A stretch of DNA of 38,377 nucleotides, from positions 1-38,377 of the forward strand of contig NZ_JACDDD010000031.1 in the NCBI RefSeq assembly GCF_013817205.1, written 5' to 3'. This document shows positions 14,888 to 23,320 of the stretch, piece after piece. Source of the DNA: Polaromonas sp. (GTDB lineage: Bacteria; Pseudomonadota; Gammaproteobacteria; Burkholderiales; Burkholderiaceae_C). How positions within the stretch are numbered: position 1 is the stretch's first letter; every line of letters starts with the position of its first letter. Both the position numbers and the translations under genes were made by a program. Under the pieces are notes generated by a model. That model made no database searches, was not told where the DNA came from, and saw only the letters and a program-made list of their open reading frames with translations.

Positions 14888-16106
14888 GGGGGCGTGCGGC
14901 CTGCAACAGCTCAAGAATGTGGACGGCGCTGCCAAAAGCCAGGGTGAAACCCAAGGCTCCGTGGCCGGTGTTGAACAGAAGGTTCTCTGGCGTGCCAGGT
15001 CGACGGCCCAGGATGGGGCGGCCGGTCGGGGTGGCCGGTCGCAGGCCGGCCCATGGCACAGGTGCATCAAGGTCACCGCACTGAGGAAAAATCTCGCGCG
15101 TGGCTTGTACCAGCGCGTCGATCCGGTCGGGCGCAATTGCGGTGTTGTGGCCCACCAGCTCGGCCATGCCTGCCACGCGAAGGCGCGAGCCGATCCGCGC
15201 AAAAACCATCTTTCGCGCTGCGTCGGTGACATTGACCCGTGGCGCTGCACCCCAGTCGCTGGCGACGGGCAGCGTGATGCTGTAACCCTTGAGGGGATAG
15301 ACAGGCAGGTCCAGCCCGAGCCTACGTCCAAAACCACCGGACGCCGAGCCCAGCGCAGCTACGAAAGCGTCCGCATACACGGGGCCGTGGGAGGTGTGCG
15401 TTGCGACCGCCCGGCCTGCGCGCTGCTCCATGGCAGTCACCTCGGTGTTGAACAAAAACTGCACACCGCCCGCTACCAGCAAGCGCTGCAACTCCTGACA
15501 CACCTTGAAGCAGTCGGCCGCACATTCACCGGGGGTGTGGATGGCGCCGGCGATGTGCGGCACGTGGCGCGCCAGGGCCGGCTCGATGGCCGCGCACTCG
15601 CTTGCCGTCACCGCGTGCTGTACGCTGCCCAGACCCCGTTGAAGCGCCATCTGTCGGCGGGCGGCGCCAAAGGACGGCGTGTCGCCATACAGCACCAGCT
15701 TGCCCGTGCTTGAGAAATCGCAGTCCAGCCGCTCTTCGCTGAGCAGGCGTTCGAAAGCAATGCGGCTGCGAGCCGCCAGGGCCAGCAGTTGGACGGTCGT
15801 CTCGCGCGAGACGCTGCTGCGGCACGCCGCCAGAAATTGCAGACCCCAGGCCCATTGCTGTGGGTCCAATTGCAGCCGCAGGTGAAACGGTGATGCCTTT
15901 GCGAAAAGGAGTTTCGGGAGGTGCCGCCAGAGCGAGGGGTCGGCCAGGGGCTGGACGTAGGCGTAGCTCAGTTGAGCGCCATTGGCGCCACTGGCGCCAG
16001 CGCCGGCGCCGGCGCGATCAATCACAGTGACCTCAAAGCCTGCGCGATGAAGTTGCCAAGCTGTGGCGAGTCCCGCGATGCCGGCCCCGAGGATGCATAC
16101 GTGCAT
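14847..16106 (-). CDS. DadA-like FAD-dependent D-amino-acid dehydrogenase
   Basis: The 419-residue protein begins with a dinucleotide-binding Rossmann motif, VCILGAGIAGLATAWQLHRAG (GxGxxG, residues 7-12), followed by the acidic ribose-binding end of strand 2 (VTVID). The DAO-family C-terminal FAD motif is TGHGALGFTLAFGSA, near residues 385-400. A substrate domain with VYPLKGYSITLP and GLRPATPTGRPILG is the pattern of D-amino-acid dehydrogenase small subunits (DadA, about 430 residues). It would oxidise a D-amino acid or N-substituted amino acid and pass electrons to the quinone pool. It diverges from a class III aminotransferase gene across a 223-bp region with two inverted repeats and converges with the LysR gene. 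Confidence 0.87.
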   Translation of the reverse strand: MHVCILGAGIAGLATAWQLHRAGFEVTVIDRAGAGAGASGANGAQLSYAYVQPLADPSLWRHLPKLLFAKASPFHLRLQLDPQQWAWGLQFLAACRSSVSRETTVQLLALAARSRIAFERLLSEERLDCDFSSTGKLVLYGDTPSFGAARRQMALQRGLGSVQHAVTASECAAIEPALARHVPHIAGAIHTPGECAADCFKVCQELQRLLVAGGVQFLFNTEVTAMEQRAGRAVATHTSHGPVYADAFVAALGSASGGFGRRLGLDLPVYPLKGYSITLPVASDWGAAPRVNVTDAARKMVFARIGSRLRVAGMAELVGHNTAIAPDRIDALVQATREIFPQCGDLDAPVPWAGLRPATPTGRPILGRRPGTPENLLFNTGHGALGFTLAFGSAVHILELLQAARPLTISAAGPVSCSA

Positions 16107-16140
16107 GAAGTTTCCCCTGTCTGATGCTGCGTGCGTGCTG

Positions 16141-16162
16141 TGCCGGCAAATTTAGTCCGGCA
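16141..16162. promoter_or_regulatory. Inverted repeat in the oxidoreductase/aminotransferase divergent region
   Basis: TGCCGG at 16141-16146 and CCGGCA at 16157-16162 form a perfect dyad with a 10-bp AT-rich centre, 35 bases upstream of the oxidoreductase start. The geometry (22 bp, about two helical turns) suits a dimeric regulator such as the nearby LysR protein. Confidence 0.4.
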
Positions 16163-16206
16163 GACCCAGATTGAAAAATGCCGGGCGAGGAAGCAGCCAT
16201 GCCCAG

Positions 16207-16245
16207 AACTCATGCGCCCTGACGGGTCTGGCGGTGCCATGAGTT
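16207..16245. promoter_or_regulatory. Second, wider inverted repeat in the same divergent region
   Basis: AACTCATG (16207-16214) and CATGAGTT (16238-16245) are perfect 8-bp arms with a 23-bp spacer, so arm centres are 31 bp (three helical turns) apart. It lies 85 bases before the aminotransferase start, where an activator or looping repressor would bind. Confidence 0.4.
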
Positions 16246-16329
16246 TTTGTTATGGCTTCCGAACCAATGGGCATCACACAGTCCTGCCACTTTCCGTACA
16301 CTGCCTTTCATCACAGCCGCGAGAACCGC

Positions 16330-17664
16330 ATGACCCGCACCCACGTTTTTCATCGCCAGCTCCAGCACACGCCTCCGGTGGCCGTCAGCGGTCAGGGTGT
16401 GCATCTGACTGATGCAGAAGGCAAAAAATATATCGATGCCTCGGGTGGTGCAGCGGTATCCTGCCTGGGCCACGGCCACCCGGATGTTCTGGCGGCCATG
16501 CATGCGCAGATCGACACGCTGGCGTATGCACATACCAGTTTTTTCACCACTGCCGTGGCTGAGGAGCTGGCCGATGAACTTGTCAAGACGGCGCCCGAAG
16601 GCATGAGCCACGTGTACTTTGTCAGCGGCGGATCCGAAGCGATGGAAGCCGCGATGAAGATGGCGCGTCAATACTTTGTTGAGACTGACCAGCCGCAGCG
16701 CACACATTTCATTGCGCGCCGCCAGAGCTACCATGGCAACACCCTCGGGGCCCTGGCGGTGGGCGGCAACCAGTGGCGGCGGGAGCCGTTTGCGCCCATC
16801 CTGATTCCCGCCACCCACGTCGCGCCGTGTTATCCCTACCGCGAGCAGCTTGGCCATGAAAGCCCCGAGCAGTACGGCCAACGCCTGGCTGACGAATTGG
16901 AGCAGGAAATCCGGCGCCTGGGCCCCGACACGGTGATCGCGTTTGTGGCTGAAACCCTAGGCGGCGCCACGGCGGGTGTGCTGGTGCCGGTGCCGGGTTA
17001 CTTCAAGGCGGTGCGCGAGGTCTGTGACCGCCATGGCGTGTTGCTCATCCTCGATGAGGTGATGTGCGGCATGGGCCGCACCGGCACCCTGCACGCCTGC
17101 GATTTCGAAGGGGTGGTGCCGGACATCATGGCGATTGCGAAAGGACTGGGCGGCGGCTACCAGCCCATAGGCGCGGTGCTGGCGCATCAGAAAATCGTGC
17201 AGGCCATGGCGTCGGGTAGCGGGTTTTTCCAGCATGGCCATACCTATCTCGGCCATGCGGTGGCGTGCGCCGCGGCCCTGGCGGTGCAGCGCGTGATCAC
17301 GCGTGACGGCTTGCTGGCGCGGGTACGGTCAAGCGGCGCGCGGCTTGAAGGCCTGTTGCTCGACGCTTTTGGCGCACATCCACAGGTGGGTGACATTCGC
17401 GGGCGCGGCCTGTTCTGGGGCATCGAGCTGGTGCAGGACCGGGCCAGCAAGCAGCCATTTGATCCGGCACACAAACTGCATGCGCGTATCAAGAAGGAAG
17501 CCATGGCGCGCGGATTGATGGTTTACCCGATGGGCGGCACGGTCGATGGCCGTTATGGTGACCATGTGTTGCTGGCCCCGCCCTTCATCACCAGCGATTC
17601 CGAGCTGGCACAGATCGTCGAGCGGCTTGATGCCGCCATCCGGGCCGCACTTTCATCACTTTGA
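16330..17664 (+). CDS. Class III PLP-dependent aminotransferase
   Basis: The start at ATG 16330 gives 444 residues; the longer frame from 16252 has no homology-like sequence. Class III hallmarks are the YIDASGGAAVSCLGHGHP start block, FVSGGSEAMEAAMKMAR (phosphate-binding loop), SYHGNTLGALAVGG, the cofactor Asp in LLILDEVMCGMGRTG, and the Schiff-base Lys in IAKGLGGGYQPIGA, followed by GHTYLGHAVACAAAL. It transfers an amino group, probably from an omega- or beta-amino acid to pyruvate or 2-oxoglutarate. The substrate cannot be fixed by reading alone. It is 30 bases upstream of the TRAP binding-protein gene, so the transported compound is probably its substrate or precursor. Confidence 0.93.
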   Translation: MTRTHVFHRQLQHTPPVAVSGQGVHLTDAEGKKYIDASGGAAVSCLGHGHPDVLAAMHAQIDTLAYAHTSFFTTAVAEELADELVKTAPEGMSHVYFVSGGSEAMEAAMKMARQYFVETDQPQRTHFIARRQSYHGNTLGALAVGGNQWRREPFAPILIPATHVAPCYPYREQLGHESPEQYGQRLADELEQEIRRLGPDTVIAFVAETLGGATAGVLVPVPGYFKAVREVCDRHGVLLILDEVMCGMGRTGTLHACDFEGVVPDIMAIAKGLGGGYQPIGAVLAHQKIVQAMASGSGFFQHGHTYLGHAVACAAALAVQRVITRDGLLARVRSSGARLEGLLLDAFGAHPQVGDIRGRGLFWGIELVQDRASKQPFDPAHKLHARIKKEAMARGLMVYPMGGTVDGRYGDHVLLAPPFITSDSELAQIVERLDAAIRAALSSL

Positions 17665-17694
17665 GGTAACGTTTTTTCAACGAGGAGTATTGCT

Positions 17695-18672
17695 ATGTCG
17701 AAACCGTTTGTACTGAAATCCCTGGCTGCAGCCGTCGCGCTGTCGGGCATGTTTGCCGCTGCGCCAGCGATGGCCCAGCAGAAATTCGTGACCATAGGCA
17801 CAGGCGGCGTGACCGGCGTGTATTACGCAGCGGGCGGCGCCATCTGCCGCCTGGTCAACAAGGACCGCGCCAAACACGGCATCCGCTGTTCGGTGGAATC
17901 CACAGGCGGTTCGGTGTTCAACGTCAACACGATCAAGGCCGGCGAGCTGGACTTCGGCTTCACCCAGTCGGACGTGCAGTACAACGCCGTCAAGGGGCTG
18001 AACCAGTACAAGGACGGAGCCTACGGCGACCTGCGCTCAGTGTTTGCCGTGCATCCCGAGCCTTTCACCGTAGTGGCCCGCAAGGAAGCCAACATCTCCA
18101 AATTTGAGGACTTCAAGGGCAAACGTTTCAACGTCGGCAACCCCGGCTCGGGCACACGCTCCTCCATGGAGGAAATGCTGGCCGCCATGAACTGGAAACT
18201 GGGTGATTTTTCGCTGGCCTCCGAACTGAAGGCCGATGAGCACGGCCCCGCGCTGTGCGACGGCAAGATCGACGGATTTTTCTATGGCGTGGGTCATCCT
18301 TCCGCTAACATCCAGGACCCCACCACCTCTTGCGGCGCCAAACTGGTTTCGTTGACCGGTCCCGTCATCGACAAGCTGGTGGCTGACAAACCCTATTACG
18401 CCAAGGTCACGATTCCGGCCGGCCTGTACCCCAACAACCCGCAGGCGACCAATACCTACGGCGTGCTGGCTACGGTGGTGGCGTCGAGCAAGACCCCGGC
18501 CGAAACGGTGTACCAGGTGACCAAGGCGCTGTTTGACAACTTCGACGAGTTCAAGAAGCTGCACCCTGCGCTGGCCAACCTGAACCCGCAGAACATGGTC
18601 AAAGACGGCTTGAGTGCGCCATTGCATGAAGGCGCTGCGCGCTACTACAAGGAAAAAGGCTGGATCAAATAA
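17695..18672 (+). CDS. TAXI-family TRAP transporter solute-binding protein
   Basis: The periplasmic receptor of a TRAP system has 325 residues, with a signal peptide [18 protein letters not shown]... cleaved after APAMA (about residue 26). The TAXI family signature [24 protein letters not shown] (split by family convention into the [10 protein letters not shown] and AICRLVN blocks) opens the mature protein. [19 protein letters not shown] and [13 protein letters not shown] follow. Known TAXI ligands include glutamate and other amino acids or dicarboxylates; the neighbouring aminotransferase and D-amino-acid dehydrogenase favour an amino acid. GAGGAG precedes the ATG. A terminator hairpin after its stop should keep the receptor more abundant than the permease. 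Confidence 0.95.
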   Translation: MSKPFVLKSLAAAVALSGMFAAAPAMAQQKFVTIGTGGVTGVYYAAGGAICRLVNKDRAKHGIRCSVESTGGSVFNVNTIKAGELDFGFTQSDVQYNAVKGLNQYKDGAYGDLRSVFAVHPEPFTVVARKEANISKFEDFKGKRFNVGNPGSGTRSSMEEMLAAMNWKLGDFSLASELKADEHGPALCDGKIDGFFYGVGHPSANIQDPTTSCGAKLVSLTGPVIDKLVADKPYYAKVTIPAGLYPNNPQATNTYGVLATVVASSKTPAETVYQVTKALFDNFDEFKKLHPALANLNPQNMVKDGLSAPLHEGAARYYKEKGWIK

Positions 18673-18694
18673 TCAGCTGCCGACCGTTAAAAAA

Positions 18695-18719
18695 GGGCGA
18701 AAGGTTTCGCCCTTTTTTT
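18695..18719 (+). terminator. Rho-independent terminator or attenuator between TRAP receptor and permease
   Basis: GGGCGAAA (18695-18702) pairs with TTTCGCCC (18705-18712), flanked by an A-run and followed by seven T residues. It lies inside the presumed operon, 22 bases after the receptor stop and 38 before the permease start, which points to partial termination. Confidence 0.9.
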
Positions 18720-18756
18720 CGACCTGACCACAAGAATATGACGATGAGGAGCGGCG

Positions 18757-21330
18757 ATGGCGTCCGATATTGAAAAAGCATCTTCCGAACTGCAGCAACT
18801 CGTGGCCGATGCCGATACCGGCGGGCGCAAACCCGGCGGCGCGACCGGCATGCTGATTTTTGCGGTTGCACTGGCCTGGGCGCTGTTCCAGTTCTGGTAT
18901 GCCTCGCCGCTGCCCTTTGTGCTGCGTTTCGGCGTGCTCAATGACACGGAAGCACGCGCTGTGCATCTGGCGTTTGCGATGTTTTTGTCGTTTCTGGCCT
19001 GGCCGGCGAGCAGGCGTTCACCGCGCGACCATGTGCCATTGCTGGACTGGGTGTTCGCACTCGCGGGGGCTTTTGCCGGAGCTTACCTGCTGCTGTTTTA
19101 CACGGAGCTGTCAACTCGGCCGGGGCAGCCTAACCTGATGGACGTGGTGGTGGCGACCGCTGGCATGGTACTTTTGCTTGAAGCCACCCGGCGCGCCGTG
19201 GGCTGGCCGATGGCGGTGCTGGCCGCGCTGTTCATCTTTTACGCGATGGCCGGACCTTACATGCCGGAGGTGCTACAACACAAGGGCGCTTCACTGAACC
19301 GGCTGGTCTCGCACATGTGGCTCACGACCGAAGGGGTTTACGGCATCGCGCTGGGGGTTTCGACCGGCGCCATTTTTGTTTACGTGCTGTTTGGTGCACT
19401 GCTCGACAAGGCCGGTGGCGGCAACTACATGATGCAGGTCAGTTTTGCGGCGCTGGGTCACCTGCGTGGTGGCCCCGCCAAGGTCGCAGTGGTGTCCTCG
19501 GCGCTCAACGGCATGATATCGGGCTCCTCGGTGTCCAATGTGGTTTCGGGCGGCATATTCACTATCCCGCTGATGAAAAAAGCCGGCTACGGCGGTGTCA
19601 AGGCCGGGGCCATCGAGACCATGTCCTCCGTCAACGGGCAGATCATGCCGCCCGTCATGGGAGCGGCTGCCTTTTTGATGGTGGAGTATGTCGGAATTCC
19701 GTACTCGGACATCGTCAAGCACGCGTTGTTGCCGGCCGTGCTGTCGTACATTGGCCTGTTTTATATCGTTCACCTGGAGGCGGTGAAGATGGGTATGAAC
19801 CCCATCGTGCAGCGCGAGCCCAAGCCCTGGCGGGTCCGGGTGGTGCGCAACGGCCTGGGTTTGTCTGGCAGCATCATTGTGGTTGCCGCGCTTTACTACC
19901 TGTTCGAAGCCATGAAGCAGTGGCTGGGTGCGGGCGCAGGCTGGGCCATTGGCGCGACAGTATCGGCGCTGTACCTGTACGCCATCCGCGAGGCGGCCCG
20001 CGCCCCCGACCTGCCGCAGGACATCGACATTGACAATCCCAAGCCACTGGACACTTGGCCCACCGTCAAGGCTGGTTTGCATTTTCTGTTGCCCATAGGC
20101 ACGCTGATCTGGTGTCTGATGGTCGAGGAAATGTCGCCGTCCCTCTCGGCCTTCTGGGCCATTACCGTGCTGATCGTGCTGATGGTGACTCAGCATCCGT
20201 TGGTGGCGTTTTTCCGGAAGACGCCTGTTGCCGGCAGCTGGCGCGGGGGCTGGAGCGATGTGGTGGCAGGCTTTCACGACGGCTCGCGCAACATGATCGG
20301 CATCGGCATCGCCACGGCGACGGCCGGCATCATCGTCGGCGGCATCACGCTGACCGGCCTGGGCCTGCGCATGACGGAGTTTGTCGAGTTCGTCTCGCAA
20401 GGCAATGTGATGATCATGCTGCTGTTCATCGCCTTTGTTTGCCTGGTGCTGGGCCTGGGTGTGCCGACCACCGCCAACTACGTGCTGGTAGCCACGCTGA
20501 TGGCGCCGGTGGTGGTGGAACTGGGCGCGCAGTCCGGGCTCATCATCCCGCTGATTGCGGTGCACCTCTTTGTTTTCTACTACGGCATCATGGGCGACAT
20601 CACGCCCCCGGTGGGGCTGGCGACCTTTGCGGCCGCCGCAATTTCTGGCGAAGACCCGATCAAAACCGGGGTCCAGGGTGCGCTGTATGCACTGCGCACG
20701 GTCATCCTGCCATTTATCTGGATTTTCAATTCACAACTGTTGCTGATTGATGTGGATGGGGCGGGTGAACTGGTCCGGGTGGTGGCAGCCTGCACCATCG
20801 CCATGCTGGTGTTCACGGCCATCACCATGAACTGGTTTCGTGACAAGTGCCGCTGGTGGGAAATCATTTTGCTGGCAATGGCGGTGACCCTGCTGTTCCG
20901 GCCCGGATTTTTCATGGACCGCATCACGCCCGAGTACCGCGAGGTGCCAGCTGCCCAAGTGTTTGAAGTGGCGAAAGCCGCTGCACCTGATGATCAGATG
21001 GTGATGGTTATCAAGGGCACCACCATCGAGGGTGAGGACGTCACCAAGACCGTGGCCCTGCGACTGGGTGCAGCGGGCGCAGAAGGCCGCAAGCGCCTGA
21101 CCGACGCAGGCTTGCAGTTGGTGCCGCTCGGCGACCAGGTGAAGATCGGCGCGCTGAAATTTGGATCGCGTGCGCACAAAGGGGGGTTCGAGCAGGGCTG
21201 GGACGTAGCCATGCTCAAGGTGAAGGCCGAGAGGCCGTCCAAACACTGGTTTTATCTGCCTGGCTTGCTGTTGATCGCACTGGTCTGGTGGCTGCAGGGT
21301 AGGCGCATGCGTCGTGAGGGGCGGCTTTGA
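18757..21330 (+). CDS. TRAP transporter fused 4TM/12TM permease with C-terminal soluble domain
   Basis: The 857-residue protein fuses the small (DctQ-like, about residues 30-170) and large (DctM-like, about 170-700) TRAP membrane subunits, as is usual for TAXI systems. Hydrophobic segments run throughout; typical DctM blocks include SGSSVSNVVSGGIFTIPLMK and AFVCLVLGLGVPTTANYVLV, and DITPPVGLATFAAAAISGEDP. It drives Na+- or H+-coupled uptake with the preceding receptor. The last 140 residues hold a soluble domain (about 735-820, VPLGDQVKIGALKF, RAHKGGFEQGWDV) resembling the DUF3394/PDZ-like extension of some TRAP permeases, then one more membrane segment (FYLPGLLLIALVWWLQG). It ends convergently with the S4-domain gene. 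Confidence 0.95.
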   Translation: MASDIEKASSELQQLVADADTGGRKPGGATGMLIFAVALAWALFQFWYASPLPFVLRFGVLNDTEARAVHLAFAMFLSFLAWPASRRSPRDHVPLLDWVFALAGAFAGAYLLLFYTELSTRPGQPNLMDVVVATAGMVLLLEATRRAVGWPMAVLAALFIFYAMAGPYMPEVLQHKGASLNRLVSHMWLTTEGVYGIALGVSTGAIFVYVLFGALLDKAGGGNYMMQVSFAALGHLRGGPAKVAVVSSALNGMISGSSVSNVVSGGIFTIPLMKKAGYGGVKAGAIETMSSVNGQIMPPVMGAAAFLMVEYVGIPYSDIVKHALLPAVLSYIGLFYIVHLEAVKMGMNPIVQREPKPWRVRVVRNGLGLSGSIIVVAALYYLFEAMKQWLGAGAGWAIGATVSALYLYAIREAARAPDLPQDIDIDNPKPLDTWPTVKAGLHFLLPIGTLIWCLMVEEMSPSLSAFWAITVLIVLMVTQHPLVAFFRKTPVAGSWRGGWSDVVAGFHDGSRNMIGIGIATATAGIIVGGITLTGLGLRMTEFVEFVSQGNVMIMLLFIAFVCLVLGLGVPTTANYVLVATLMAPVVVELGAQSGLIIPLIAVHLFVFYYGIMGDITPPVGLATFAAAAISGEDPIKTGVQGALYALRTVILPFIWIFNSQLLLIDVDGAGELVRVVAACTIAMLVFTAITMNWFRDKCRWWEIILLAMAVTLLFRPGFFMDRITPEYREVPAAQVFEVAKAAAPDDQMVMVIKGTTIEGEDVTKTVALRLGAAGAEGRKRLTDAGLQLVPLGDQVKIGALKFGSRAHKGGFEQGWDVAMLKVKAERPSKHWFYLPGLLLIALVWWLQGRRMRREGRL

Positions 21331-21350
21331 ACGGGGCAGGCGTTCTGGCT

Positions 21351-21411
21351 TGAAGCCAAATCGGGCTTCTGCCCCCGCCGGTCAAGCGTAGACAGCTATC
21401 AAAACAGGAGC
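21351..21411 (+). repeat. Structured dispersed repeat family A, copy between TRAP permease and S4 gene
   Basis: CCAAATCGGGCTTCTGCCCC, a GTCAAGCGTAGACA middle and the terminal element GCTAT-CAAAACA-GGAGC (21395-21411) follow the family layout; the right arm is degenerate. It fills the gap between two convergent genes and stops three bases short of the S4-gene stop codon. Confidence 0.75.
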
Positions 21412-21414
21412 AAA

Positions 21415-21822
21415 TCAGGAATCGACCGAGGCACTCCAGCGGTCGCCCCAGTTCTTGCCGCCGGCCTTGTCCATGCTGCGCCGGTCGCGTTTGGTCGGGC
21501 GGCCGTGTTCGATGCTGGCGGCTGGCTCGTTGTTGAGCCGGCGCTGCTCGGCGGCCGCCTCACGCAGGCGCAGGCTGTCGGTGGTTTCCTCGTAAAGCTG
21601 CTGCGCCACGGGGGCGGCGCCGCGCTGCTGGCTCAAGCCCCTGATCACGACAGTACGTGTCACCGGTCCCTGGCGCATGGCCACGGTGTCGCCGGCCTTG
21701 ATGTCACGCGCCGGTTTGGCCTCTTGACTGTTGACCTGCAAGCGGCCCTTGCTGATTTCCTCGGTCGCCAGCGTTCGCGTCTTGTAGAAACGCGCGGCCC
21801 ACAGCCACTTGTCAAGACGCAT
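21415..21822 (-). CDS. hslR: S4-domain RNA-binding protein (Hsp15 family)
   Basis: The 135-residue product starts with an S4 RNA-binding domain (MRLDKWLWAARFYKTRTLAT, EISKGRLQVNSQEAKPARDIKAGD), the pattern of heat-shock protein 15. A basic, Arg/Lys-rich tail follows (RPTKRDRRSMDKAGG). Hsp15 recycles stalled 50S subunits that carry nascent chain-tRNA. Length equals that of E. coli HslR (133). It lies 39 bases downstream of the sensor kinase gene on the same strand and may be transcribed with it, although the functional link is not obvious. It converges with the TRAP permease gene. Confidence 0.9.
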   Translation of the reverse strand: MRLDKWLWAARFYKTRTLATEEISKGRLQVNSQEAKPARDIKAGDTVAMRQGPVTRTVVIRGLSQQRGAAPVAQQLYEETTDSLRLREAAAEQRRLNNEPAASIEHGRPTKRDRRSMDKAGGKNWGDRWSASVDS

Positions 21823-21861
21823 GCGTACACTCCGGCTGTTGCTGCCCAGGGAACATTGCTT

Positions 21862-23313
21862 TCATACCCCGTTATTGTGAACCAGCGGCAGGCGCACGGT
21901 TGCGTCCAGTCCCGCAACACGCCCATGGTCTTCACGGTTTTCCAGTGTGATGCTGCCGCCCAGGGCTTGGATGATCTCGCGGCAGATCGCCAGGCCCAGC
22001 CCTGAACCCTGGCGCACATTGCCGGCTGAAAACGGTTGGTACAGGCGTGCCGCGAGTTCCGCCGGAATGCCGGGGCCGCTGTCGCTGATGGTCAGTGCCA
22101 GATAACGCGCGTCGGTAATCAGCCGCACCGACAGCGCGCCGCCGCGCTGGCTGTGCTTGATGGCGTTGTGCAGCAGGTTCCGGCACAACTCGCCGAGCAT
22201 CCATTCGTGAGCGTTGATGTTGGCTGCCACGGTCTCGATGTCGAAGTCCAGGTCTTTCTCGGCAATCAGGGGCGCGAGGTCCAGCGCAACGGCGCGCACG
22301 ATGGCGGTCATGTCCACCGGCCCCAGCTCAGCCTGCTGGCGGAGTTGTTCAACCTTGGCCAGCGCCAGCATCTGGTTGGCCAGCAGGGTGGCGCGGTCCA
22401 CGGTCTGGTTGATCTCGGCCAGCGCCGCCTGTGCGTTCATATCGCCGCGCAGCGCCGACTGCACCTGAACCTTCAGGACGGCTAGCGGCGTGCGCAGCTG
22501 GTGCGCTGCGTCGCGCACAAAACGCTTCTGGTTGTCCAGCAGGTGCTGCAGCCGGCCCATGACCTCATTGGTGGCATCGACCAGGGGCAGCAGTTCGCGC
22601 GGAGCGTCGGGCGCGGCGATGGCCGTCAGGTCGCCCTCGGGCCGCGCCTGCAATTGCGCACTGAGACGGCGCACCGGCCGCGTGGCGCGCTGAACCACCA
22701 CCACGGCCACCAGCGCAATCACGGCGACCAAAATGGCTTGACGCCACAAGGTGTCGAAGAGAATTTTGCGAGTGAGGGTTTGCCTGAGTTCCAGCGTTTC
22801 GGCCACCTGCACCACGGCCATGCCGCGCCCGGTTTGGCTGACCACGGGCTGCAGCAACACAGCCACGCGCACCGGGTCGCCCCTGAAGGTGTCGTCGTAA
22901 AAATCGACCAGGGCCGCGTACGCGCCGCGGTCCGGAATTTTCCCCTCCCAAAATGGCAGCTCTTGAAAGCCGGACACCAGCGTCCCGCTGCGGCTGGACA
23001 CCCGGTAAAACATCCGGCTTTGGGTGTCCGCCTCAAAGGCCTCCAGTGCAGAGTAGGGAACCGTTGCACGCAGCACGGCGCCCTCTTCAACGCCCACCAC
23101 GTCCAGCTGCTCGCCAATGGATTTTGCCGAGGCCAGCAGTGTGCGGTCGTAAGCCGTGTTGATGGCTTCCAGCGCCTGGCGGTATAGACCCACGGTGTTG
23201 ATCACCACAAAAACGCCGACGGGCAAAAGGATGCCCAGAAGCAAATGCCTTCGCAGCGACATGCTCCTCAGGCTCATGGATTCGTTTGGGGTTGATGACT
23301 GCGTGTCGCTCAT
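21862..23313 (-). CDS. tctE: Sensor histidine kinase, TctE-like
   Basis: The 483-residue kinase has two membrane segments (about residues 24-45, LLLGILLPVGVFVVINTVGLY, and about 180-205, AILVAVIALVAVVVV) enclosing a periplasmic sensor of about 135 residues. A HAMP-like linker (ATRPVRRLSAQLQ) follows. The H-box is RDAAHQLRTPLAVLKVQ (His near 266), then come the N-box ELCRNLLHNAIKHS, the G1 box ISDSGPGIP and G2 GSGLGLAI. TctE-type kinases sense citrate or other carboxylates and control TctCBA uptake; the divergent tctCBA genes here support the same role. The first ATG is taken; a second in-frame Met 12 residues later is possible. It lies seven bases after the tctD stop. Confidence 0.92.
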   Translation of the reverse strand: MSDTQSSTPNESMSLRSMSLRRHLLLGILLPVGVFVVINTVGLYRQALEAINTAYDRTLLASAKSIGEQLDVVGVEEGAVLRATVPYSALEAFEADTQSRMFYRVSSRSGTLVSGFQELPFWEGKIPDRGAYAALVDFYDDTFRGDPVRVAVLLQPVVSQTGRGMAVVQVAETLELRQTLTRKILFDTLWRQAILVAVIALVAVVVVQRATRPVRRLSAQLQARPEGDLTAIAAPDAPRELLPLVDATNEVMGRLQHLLDNQKRFVRDAAHQLRTPLAVLKVQVQSALRGDMNAQAALAEINQTVDRATLLANQMLALAKVEQLRQQAELGPVDMTAIVRAVALDLAPLIAEKDLDFDIETVAANINAHEWMLGELCRNLLHNAIKHSQRGGALSVRLITDARYLALTISDSGPGIPAELAARLYQPFSAGNVRQGSGLGLAICREIIQALGGSITLENREDHGRVAGLDATVRLPLVHNNGV

Positions 23314-23320
23314 GAACGTG

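Noticed and set aside
19291..20565. 424-codon open frame antisense to the TRAP permease
   Set aside because: The composition (very rich in His, Gln, Arg) is the shadow of a membrane-protein gene.
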